A stretch of 64,000 nucleotides of DNA. It comes from Heliopora coerulea. Lineage: Eukaryota > Cnidaria > Anthozoa > Scleralcyonacea > Helioporidae. A program made the position numbers and the translations under genes. Of the stretch, positions 56,165 to 64,000 are shown in pieces. The notes below the pieces were generated by a model. It saw only the letters and a program-made list of their open reading frames with translations. It was not told where the DNA came from and searched no databases. The stretch covers positions 372,001-436,000 of the forward strand of contig JASJOG010000091.1 of NCBI GenBank assembly GCA_030142905.1, written 5' to 3'. How positions within the stretch are numbered: the stretch's first letter is position 1; every line of letters starts with the position of its first letter.

Positions 56165-57148
56165 GGTTGGTTTCCATATAACCGTAACAGCCGTAAAGAG
56201 GCCGGCGAAAGTGCTGCGGCATCGCCTGCGCCATTGCGTAGCACACTGTCGGCGACGCCTTAAAAAGTGCTTTCATTTGAATGTGGCATTGGCGGGCAGT
56301 CGACCAAATCGCACGTCTGCTTCGAGAATTGGCGCGCAGACTTAAATTTGAAAATGGCTGCCTTGAACCGAAGGTTGTTGCTGAAGTGTCAACTTGCTGT
56401 CCTTATCAATTACTTGAATCGACAAAGGGCAAGAAAAAAGATGAAAAGAAAACACTGATTCTGGGTTCGAGAAATTTTCCTGCAACGCTGTGTACGTGGT
56501 CAGTTTCATACTCTCTTTCAGGAATTAAAACTTCATGACAGAGAATATTTCTACAGGTTAGTGGACCGTTGCTAGTTTATTACTGTTCTCATCCTCAGAG
56601 TTTTTAAGCAAAATTGAAATTGCAGATACAAGTGAACGAAATATTAATTCGTAAAACACCACCGGGGTAAAACACCCCGTTGAGGGGGATAAAATGATAG
56701 TATACTATATATACTAAAATATGCTGCTCTTGTGATAAATAACGCGATAGTTTTGAATACAATTCATGAGAGTTTCGTTATTAATATTCGGTCCATCCCT
56801 ACTCGCCATCTTGAATCCCAAACTTGCCATAATTTTGACCTGTGGTTCTGATTGGATGGCAGCCGTTACGTGACTCACAAGGAACAATAAAGTAACGGCG
56901 CCATGTCCCCGGCACCGGCGTGAGGACGTTTCCATTAAAATTTTGATTTGCCGGCGGTGCCGTAACCGCCGGCATAGTTGAAATGAATTCAACTTTCACG
57001 GCACCGCAGACAGTGTGCCGGCGACTGCCGCAGACACTGTGAACAAATGTTTCCATCAGAGATAAGTCCGTCGCAGGCGATGCCACAGCACTGTCGCAGC
57101 ACTTTCGCTGGCCTCTTTACGGCTGTTACGGTTATATGGAAACTAGCC
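56165..57148. mobile_element. 984-bp non-autonomous element with TTTAA target duplication
   Basis: GGTTGGTTTCCATATAACCG and its near-inverse bound the element; long inverted ends extend through CCGTAAAGAGGC and beyond. TTTAA occurs on both sides (56160-56164, 57149-57153) inside a Tigger 2 sub-terminal box. GC-rich blocks GGCATCGCCTGCG / TCGCAGGCGATGCC also pair. A TTAA-type duplication fits piggyBac or Kolobok; the ends beginning GG do not settle which. Confidence 0.8.
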
Positions 57149-57520
57149 TTTAAGCGGACATCTAAGCGAGGTCCCGAAGGTGTCAGCTTAATAGGGGTTC
57201 GACTGTATTTCTTTAATGACAATTTAATATAAATGGTCAAGGTATTACTTTTATCTTTGTGTTAGTGTGACAATATCATCATGACTTTAATAATAACACA
57301 GAATTTCAATAAACTCATAATAAATTTAAGATAACATGGCCTCTTGGAGATATAAATTTTATATTCCCACCTTGAGAATACTTGTTTTGAGGGCAGCAAG
57401 TTTATTAGTCGTCTGAATTCTTCTATCTGTCCATTTAACTTGTAGTATGGTATGTACGTATGGTAGTCATATATTTAATTTTGGCCTCAGCTTCCCAATA
57501 GTAAGATAATAAATAACAAC

Positions 57521-57703
57521 CAGGGACGGCGGAGCTGGGGGGCTGCAGGGGCTGTAGCCCCCCCCCCCCCACTTTTTTCTAAATGTAAATGTTGAAACAA
57601 CTATGCTCTAAAACACTTGTTGTGCAATCTCCCAGAGAAGCATACAAAATGCTGTATTTTTATCTCAAGCCTCCCCACTCGTAATTCCGCTCCGCCGTCC
57701 CTG
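57521..57703. mobile_element. 183-bp MITE, CAGGGACGG ends, 5-bp duplication
   Basis: CAGGGACGGCGGAGC and GCTCCGCCGTCCCTG are perfect inverses, flanked by ACAAC (57516-57520, 57704-57708). The undisturbed site is visible in copy A near 51725. A C-tract makes the interior. Confidence 0.85.
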
Positions 57704-58489
57704 ACAACGTACTGGAACACAACACTTAATTAGTAAATGTAAACTCAGTTTCAATAGGTCACATGTGAATAAAGTGTATTTCACAAATGACCATGCCTGC
57801 TCTTCTCTCATCACATTGGTGAACTCTACTGCCAGCTCCATATAAGACTCACATGTGGTCAAAAGCATGTACTTGACATGCTACAGTTCTTAAATTTTAA
57901 AAGTTCTATAGTTCTTAAACACTCCTTACAGCAATAAAACTTCCTCTATTTGCACCTCTGCTGGTAATCATTATAAATCTTGCTACGTCCACGTTTTCCA
58001 CTCCAGTACTAGGCAGGAAAAAAGTGACTTCCCTTCTTTCCTGGACAGAGGACATTTCCACGACTTCTGAAAACCTTTCCAGCTCTTTTTCCATACCAGA
58101 AATTAGACTGTTGAGCAGTGCACCTAATGAAGCGCGGAGCCTTCTGTCTGCTCTTGTTGGCCCTGGGAGGTGTTGTAATTTACAGTCGCAGAAATAGCTG
58201 CCAAAATTGAGATGTAGTTCTCAAGCTTGTTTTTACAGTGATCTATACAAATAGGGTCACTGATCGTCAACGAACGCTGAATCTGGCTTAACGACGCCAT
58301 GTTTGTTTAACTACAAACGACCGCTGACCAGACATACAGTCGGACATCTCGCCATATGGTTACTTTCTCGCCATATGATTTATACTTTCTCGACATACGA
58401 TTACTTTTCTCGACCATCAGTTTATCGATTTCAACTATCGACTTACATTTCTGGAGTAGTGAATTAAAACTCGATACACTTTTGTCAGG

Positions 58490-58915
58490 TATGGCTTGCC
58501 ATAATCTTTTTCTCTTTTCATTATTCTGTTGAGTGGTTTTGCCGTCCACATTAGTATAATCAATCGATGATTTAAACCCACTTGCTCTCAACGCCTCGTT
58601 GTACAAAGGGGTGGCTTTCTCGAACTCGGTGTTATCGCAGGAGAGACCGGAAATCCTGTGCTCTTTAGCCTGAGGTAGGTGTTTTATTATTGAAGGTGGA
58701 TGGTTAGACATAGCATTGATGAAAACGGGGAGTTGTCTGCCAGTCGAAAGGCTGAATGTTATATCGAGATAGTTGACAATCTTCAAGTTGGCTTGGCTGG
58801 TTACTTTCGGGTCGAACTCATTAAAACAATCTGAAAACCGCTCTCTGATCTTGTCGGCTGTTATAGGACCCATATTTCGAAAAAATTGCAAGGCCATTGT
58901 CTCTGTTAAGGGCAT
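58490..58915 (-). pseudogene. Penelope-like element, upstream half (split)
   Basis: Reads NYLDITFSLSTGRQLPVFIN, NHPPSIIKHLPQAKEHRISG and LYNEALRASGFK, blocks between the reverse transcriptase and GIY-YIG domains of Penelope-like elements. After EKRKRLW the expected FNPP text is missing and unrelated sequence (58310-58490) follows, so a further rearrangement marks the border. Confidence 0.82.
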
Positions 58916-59070
58916 TCACGGCAGGAGCAAAACAATGCGGCTTGTGCCTAATGAGAAGCTTTGCATCATAAATGCAAACAAAAGCCGACTTTTAAACAAA
59001 AGATCAGAATTGATTTCAAAGTGCAGGCATGAAAACAAATTTCATGCATGTAATTATAAACCCGACTAGA
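58905..59070. repeat. Inverted partner of the sequence at 49840-50120
   Basis: AAAACAATGCGGCTTGTGCC, TTTTAAACAAAAGATCAGAA and AAGTGCAGGCATGAAAACAA recur inverted at 49845-50130. The split Penelope-like element is therefore bounded by inverted repeats of about 0.2 kb. Confidence 0.8.
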
Positions 59071-59221
59071 TATATAACCCGCCTAATTATAAACCCCGAG
59101 TAACAGTCATTACAGTCTTATCTTATGGTTTTGTTCCGTCCTTGACTTACTTTTTATTACTATAATAGCTCTGATCAGGTATTGAGCACTATCGTACTAG
59201 CATCAGGAATTGCAACGAATT

Positions 59222-59282
59222 ATACATACATATATATATATATATATATATGCATATACATATACATACATTTACATATATA
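59222..59282. repeat. TA/CATA microsatellite
   Basis: TA and TACATA units of about 60 bp next to the tRNA-SINE palindrome. Confidence 0.9.
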
Positions 59283-59776
59283 TGATGAAAAGTTTGTTCT
59301 CAAGTTTTATCTCAGAAAATTTTTGAGTTCCCCAACGGGAATCGAACCCGTGTCTCCCGATTGCCGGTATGGTTGTTTTACCACTACACTATAGGGTCTC
59401 AGACGGCAAGTATGATGTTAATTAGAGACCTGGTTCGCAATATTGATATGCCTCTTTCGTACTTGAAAGCTGAACATACCTGTAATGTGATATTGTGTAT
59501 AAGTAAAATTCATCTTACTAAGTGTAGATGTTTGTAAGCTTGGATATATATGATGAAAAGTTTGTTCTTTTAGGTATGTTCAGCTTTCAAGTACGAAAGA
59601 GGCATGTTAATATTGCGAACCAGGTCTCTAATTAACATCATACTTGTCGTCTGAGACCCTATAGTCTAGTGGTAAAACAACCGTACCGGCAATCGGGAGA
59701 AACGGGTTCGATTCCCGTTGGGGAACTCAGAAATTTTCTGAGATAAAGCTTGAGAACAAACTTTTCATCATATATA
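59280..59776. repeat. Palindromic tRNA-derived SINE pair
   Basis: Two inverted arms of about 0.2 kb (59280-59480 and 59570-59776). Each holds a tRNA-like block: TAGTGTAGTGGTAAAACA (A-box-like) and GGGTTCGATTCCCGT (B-box), minus strand at 59328-59403 and plus strand at 59650-59732. The acceptor ends do not pair fully, so these are SINE heads and not functional tRNAs. Confidence 0.75.
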
Positions 59777-60277
59777 TCCAAGCTTACAAACATATACATA
59801 TATATATATATGAATGAATGAATGTTTCCTTAAAATAAGTTCGTGCACAAAGCAATCGTCAGGTAATTGAAATATAATCTTCATAACTCTTCCTTTATCT
59901 CGATAAAAATTAGTGGGCGACACTCTCTTTCTACCAATTATACATATTTTGTGTTGGTTACAGGAAATCGCAAAAATTATGGCACAAAACATATCAACAT
60001 ATAGACATATCAAGACCATTGTATCTCCATTTTATTCTCAGTTCAACGGTCAGTGAACATATGCTATTTGTTTTTTGGTACATTCTTTGGCCAGTCTAAT
60101 TTAATAAGGTTGATTAACGTATTCATAGTTGCAGATTTACCTATACATTCTTTTTTTACGATATATTTAGGTTAGCCAAAATTTATGGAATTTGCTGTAT
60201 ATATAACATATATACACATATACACATATACATATGCTATCATACATATAAACATAGATATAGATATAGATATAGAT

Positions 60278-60575
60278 GTAATATTTGAAAACCGAGTAAG
60301 AGTGCTTTATCGGAATAGAGGCGATAGCCGAGTGTTTCAGATCCGATGAAGCACGTCTTGCAAGTTTTTTTAGATGTCTTCTAAAAAGAACCTCCTAATA
60401 CGTTAATTAGCAAAGAATGTTGGAAATTAATGTTTTTTAAGTCGAAAAAATGAACTACTTCTTCACATGTAAAGCCACATGTGTCTATCGCATATAAAGA
60501 CAAGACACGTGTTTATCATTTTGGGTTTTTTTTTGTACTTTCTTCATGAATTCTTAACGAATTTTAGAAATATAC
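60278..60575 (-). repeat. Interspersed 0.3 kb repeat, copy 5
   Basis: Minus-strand copy with GTGCTTCATCGG ... CCGATAAAGCAC and CGACTTAAAAAACATTAATT. A TAGATA microsatellite precedes it (60250-60277). Confidence 0.7.
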
Positions 60576-61024
60576 AGTATATACATATAGATTAGAGGAT
60601 GGGGAAAAACGTGTCACAACGTGTCACTAAAATAAAAAAATTAACAAGCGAATACATGACTTTGAGCCTATATCACTTGAAAGTAAACTTTCGAGCGTCA
60701 GAATCATGCACTTTAAGACCCAATAAATAGGCGGAAAAGAATAGAAGCAACGAGGGATAAAAGGATGAACAAATAAACAAACAAAGATGGAAATAAGTAA
60801 GTGAAGACAAAAATAAATGAATAAATAAATATATAAGTACATAATCATATAAATACATGAAACATCAATGCATACATAAACAAACAAATGAATAAATAAA
60901 TAAATGAATATATAAAAATAGGGAATAAGTTGGTCAACAAGTCATGGAAAGATAAATATACCATACTTTCGTAGTTCTCATACGTTTAATCATTTAATCT
61001 TTAAAATCAATCTATGTTTCGTAC

Positions 61025-61858
61025 CTGTCGAGAATATTTCACTTGGAGAGCTGAGAAAAGGCTCATATGCGACGACTGGAAGGTCTGATGCTGTCCTTTT
61101 ATCCTTGATCCGCTTCAGAATTCTCCCACTAGATACATGACCCCACCAATTGAGTCTGGCATCAATGGAAACATTTGCAGGATTACTAGGCAACGTGGTT
61201 ATCTCAAACTGACTGGCAGGATTTACCAAGAAATTGTGGCGGATTATTTTTCTAGTCCCTTTAACTAGCATCGTGTGCAAACGGCCTTTGTTTAAGAAGA
61301 AGTTGTTATTCAGACAATACCCTGTTGTCTGATTGATTACGTCAGGACTGTCCCAGTTAAGTACGTACCTCACAGTGTTGTCAAGGAATGTGTTTTCTCT
61401 AATCACGGCTGAAATGTTCTTAATAACAACGAGATCTTTAGAGTGCGCGATGTCATTTCGTCTTAGGTAATTTCCTGCGATCAAAATACTCGAACTCTCT
61501 TTTTCTGCTTCAACAAGTATCGCTTCTTTGCCGATCACGTTCATACTTATGACATTGTCAACAATTAATCCATTGACCGAAACAGATTCGAACTTGACTT
61601 GAATCCCTCCTTGAATATTATTTTGAATTAAATTGTTGGATATTTCAATGTAATCGTTGTTACTCGCAGAAACCTTGATAGAAGGTTGCATTGTGTTGCC
61701 AAATTGACCAGATGAGCTTACATGACTTCGTGCCACAGTTAAGTTGGCGGAGGTTCGTGGATCTGAGGTAAAATAAACTGCCGGACCATCGTTTCCTTGG
61801 AAAATGCTTTCGAGAATCCAACAGGAGGATCTAGCCTTGGATTTAGTTGTCAGACTTC
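61025..61858 (-). CDS. Exon: right-handed beta-helix region
   Basis: This is the longest exon (834 bp, 278 codons), open throughout, entered after a TTTTGAAG acceptor in phase 1 and left at an ACAG/GTACGA donor in phase 1. The protein is rich in repeated strands of the form N-x-x-x-x-N-x-I-x-x-N (for example IEISNNLIQNNIQGGIQV, VIRENTFLDNT, IIRHNFLVNP), the pattern of a parallel beta-helix (PbH1). It ends in a LNWWGH motif and a following GRILKRIKD. The same order, beta-helix then LNWWG, occurs in bark-beetle-type proteins. Likely an extracellular ligand-binding or adhesive surface. The upstream exon supplies the start of the domain. Confidence 0.85.
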
Positions 61859-62761
61859 CTTCAAAACAGAAATTCACATGTAAACTTGATTAATTAAAAT
61901 TGTTAAGATTTATTGCTATCATATTTTTATGCTCTCCGTAATAAAGTGTTACTGCAAAATTTCCTGTAAATGCTTAAGGCAAAATGATAAACTTGAGGCC
62001 GAGTTAATCCTAGGATGGAAGTTCTGAGAACAAAATTATTGAGCTAAGTTGAATAAGGATAATAATATAAATTCAATTTTGGACAAACATGTTTGTGATT
62101 CTGGTACTCTGGAATCCACATAAAAATCACAACATTTTTTATGTTTTCCTCTAATTTCAACGACATGGTTCGGAAGTAGTTCTTTCTTAGTCAGGTTAAA
62201 AAAGATTTTAAAGCTAAGATGATACAATCATGTGTGATAGTCTGATCGAGTGATTCAAAATTTCCATGTCAGCATTTTCTTACGTGTGTAACATATTGAA
62301 ATTTACCTAAAAGAGCGTGAGAGATGTTTTCTCTCTGTCTATTTACAACGCATCATTCAAATTTTATTTTACCATAGTTTGTTATATCTGGAAATGAAGT
62401 ATATTAAGGCTAGATGATTGTATTACGGGATAGAGTATTGTTACAAATATCCTATAACCCAGTTGAGTGGCCTTATGAAACGTCAGGGTAAGACTCAGTT
62501 TATCGAATTTATTTTCTGTACAAAGTGTCTAGTAAAAAGTGGTTAAAATAACATTTTCTTGGAAGTTGGTTCACTGATATGGAATAGAATATCTTCAATA
62601 TTTACCGCGAACTACCAGGCATTTATTCGAAAAGAGTAACAGCAACTTGATGCATACGCCACATGATTTTGCAACGTAACTGAAGATGGTTTCCGAACTC
62701 GTGTATGAAACCCAAACGTCGAAGAGATAAACAGTTTTTAAATTTCAGTTAAGGTTAGACT

Positions 62762-63777
62762 GCAGTTTAAGCCGACCCACCTTGTCGCTGGTCTTTGTTG
62801 CGGGCTCAGCGGACAAGCCAAGCAGCATTTGGCAGGAAAATTATGCTTGCCAAGGTCTTCATTTGATTACTTCGTTTTAAAGATCAGGGCCGGTGGAAGC
62901 ACGTGAAAGTTGGTACAGCCAAGTGGGAGACTACTAGCACCGCAGGTAGGAGCTACGAGCGCCAAAGGCGGGAACATGTAGGGGGGTCCGGGGGTATGCT
63001 CCCCCGGAAAATTTTTGAAAATGTAACACCTCTAAAACGAGGTTTACAGCATTTTCAGACCAAAAATATTATATTTCTGTTACGTTGTAGGGCAAAAAAT
63101 CGATTGATTTTGTAAAAGCATACTCCTTTACTTTCCAGCAATGAAACTGACATGTAACCTATAAATAAGTCACGTTCTCTCTAAACCGTCGAGTTCTATT
63201 TTGCACAACTCAGTTTGTTGTCTGACACAACAAACTTTTTTATTTTTTGAAAGAATTATTCTTTTTATAAAATCCATTTTTCGCGAAAGCTACTTACTTT
63301 CTCATTACCGACATTTAATTATGGTTAGGGATAGGGTTAGAGTTTTGGTTTGGTCTGGAAATTAAGACCGTTTCCCATTGGGCGAATTTTATCGCCGGAA
63401 TCGACATTTCTTTGCATAAATTGAATAGGTCTCTCGTTAGAGCCCATGAGACAGAAAAAACAGTCGCTTCGTGCAATAAAATTCACCTTGTGGAAAACAG
63501 CCTTAATGCGAAACGTTGATGAAGAAACAGTGATATGTGAGATTTTAGCCAGTAAGGTCAAACAATAAGTCTTTTTCGAGTAGTAAAATCCTCGCAAAGT
63601 ATTCTTATTTTTTATAAATTTGCAATATATCTCCATAAACATAAACTAGCGGCACTTTAGGCTCTTTCGTGAGAACACTGAGCTATGCTGTTCGAATTTC
63701 GTACCAAAAGCTTGTTTCCTAGATTGCTGAGCCGACGGCATAAGACCAGCGACAAGGTGGGTCCGCTAAACTGCCGG
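62762..63777. mobile_element. 1 kb element with inverted ends
   Basis: GCAGTTTAAGCCGACCCACC TTGTCGCTGGTC (left) returns inverted as GACCAGCGACAAGGTGGGTC CGCTAAACTGC (right). Between them are a G-rich block (62980-63005) and an inner hairpin pair (GGGCGAATTTTATCGC 63380 / GCAATAAAATTCACC 63474). No ORF of note. Confidence 0.75.
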
Positions 63778-63918
63778 GAGTAGTACCTCAATTAATCTGG
63801 ACGAACGTGCAAAAATTTACAATAACTGCATTCTAGGCTTCAAAGTATTCAGTAAAAAGTAATTCTGCGAACTAATCAACGACACATGAAGTAAATAGAG
63901 GCACAAGCATTGGATTAC

Positions 63919-64000
63919 CTGTTTTATCCACAAATGTTACTTCTGCCAGGAAGCCTTCTTTCAACTGTCTTGAGCTGACTCGCAAGTACGCCGAATTAGA
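63919..64000 (-). CDS. Exon, 5'-most in window (partial)
   Basis: The open frame enters from outside the window and ends at a GTAATC donor just below 63919, in phase 1. The residues include the string GFLAEVTFVDKT, which suits a beta-strand-rich extracellular region upstream of the beta-helix. Phase 1 matches the acceptor of the next exon at 61858. Exon identity rests on the donor and the phase match. Confidence 0.6.

Larger units (their letters stand above)
52767..57205. mobile_element. Tigger/pogo-type DNA transposon 2 (two-gene)
   Basis: 4439 bp flanked by TA, inserted in the uninterrupted text known from copy A (TTCATA/TTTCTTTAATG). Ends CAGTCGAACCCCTAATAGCG and ...TTAATAGGGGTTCGACTG. 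Sub-terminal AAGCGGACACC boxes repeat at both ends. It holds an intact HIRAN gene (minus) and a transposase with a single frameshift (plus), divergent and about 0.39 kb apart. A 984-bp element has inserted near its 3' end; without it the element would be about 3.45 kb, close to Tigger 1. Confidence 0.93.
52713..57920 (-). repeat. 0.6 kb terminal-inverted-repeat element, copy B, split by Tigger 2
   Basis: Starts with TTTAAGAACTGTAGCATGTC right after the integrase stop, is interrupted at a TA (52765) by Tigger 2, resumes at 57208, is interrupted again at 57521-57703, and ends near 57920 with CTACAGTTCTTAAA. The pieces match copy A in inverted order. Confidence 0.8.
50559..58309. mobile_element. 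Integrase-core element with inverted second end, carrying later insertions
   Basis: The first 0.3 kb (50559-50875) recurs inverted at 57990-58309, starting with the same TAAACAAACATGGCGTCG. In the right copy this 5' block is joined directly to a downstream block (GVENVDV...), an internal deletion. Between the two lie the remaining integrase frame and two inverted copies of a 0.6 kb repeat, one holding Tigger 2. The outer borders are approximate because text next to the right border does not match the Penelope-like element either. Confidence 0.65.
161..64000 (-). other. Large multi-exon extracellular mosaic gene, 5' end outside the window
   Basis: About 24 exons on the minus strand have AG acceptors, GT donors and open frames, and most neighbouring exons agree in intron phase, so I read them as one transcript. 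Module order: beta-helix, C-type lectin, two EGF-like, PSI-like, cysteine exon, VGD-x-I-x-G repeats, cysteine-free beta-rich region, cysteine-rich tail. The product is probably secreted or anchored outside the cell. No transmembrane exon was found, but gaps remain. The beta-helix followed by a C-type lectin recalls the bark-beetle family of cell-junction proteins; the C-terminal half is not something I recognise in that family. Phase mismatches at 12131-14385, 5390-7036 and 285-1354 suggest unseen exons. It could be two adjacent genes if no transcript bridges the 22 kb intron at 14541-36302. Confidence 0.72.

Noticed and set aside
59328..59403. A functional tRNA gene
   Set aside because: A- and B-box are present but the acceptor and anticodon stems do not pair properly, and the block is part of a duplicated palindrome.

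Overview
The window looks like a piece of an animal nuclear genome, most likely a cnidarian such as a coral or sea anemone. It is AT-rich, with widely spaced short exons, GT/AG introns with matching phases, extracellular EGF, PSI and C-type-lectin modules, and introns full of Penelope-like retroelements, Tigger/pogo DNA transposons, tRNA-derived SINEs, MITEs and microsatellites. No species can be named from the sequence alone. Nothing resembles a prokaryotic operon, CRISPR array or rRNA.

Almost the whole window is one large minus-strand gene. Its 5' part lies beyond position 64000 and its probable last exon is at 161-284. I could place about 24 exons with compatible splice sites. Reading 5' to 3' they encode a right-handed beta-helix region with a final LNWWG motif, a C-type lectin domain split over three exons, two EGF-like modules, a PSI-like module, a cysteine exon, repeats of the type L-x-VGD-x-I-x-G...GFL, a long beta-strand-rich region without cysteines, and a cysteine-rich tail. 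The N-terminal half resembles bark-beetle-type extracellular proteins. At least two small exons appear to be missing from my model because neighbouring phases do not match.

A second, plus-strand gene (25869-29449, possibly to 32117) lies inside the 22 kb intron at 14541-36302. It encodes a small secreted precursor with a signal peptide, an acidic propeptide, a Lys-Arg cleavage site and a repetitive, very lysine-rich amphipathic segment. This is the layout of a cationic antimicrobial or cytolytic peptide precursor.

The transposons are the other notable content. Two different Tigger/pogo-type elements (17665-21229 and 52767-57205) both carry, besides a DDD transposase with an N-terminal zinc-finger-like region, a second, divergently oriented gene for a HIRAN-domain protein. 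The second element sits in a nest of insertions: Penelope-like element, then an integrase-core element, then a 0.6 kb terminal-repeat element, then Tigger, then a TTTAA-flanked element. Several retroelement ends and one perfect 81-bp hairpin carry a recurring CTGANGA-stem-GAAA motif that resembles a hammerhead ribozyme core with one extra base.

Layout: 1-14540, 3' exons of the large gene with LINE, SINE and PLE fragments; 14541-36302, one giant intron with inverted arms, Tigger 1, the peptide gene and fold-back repeats; 36303-49560, the middle exons with a TTAGG-type array and MITEs; 49561-61024, the intron with the nested transposons; 61025-64000, the beta-helix exons.
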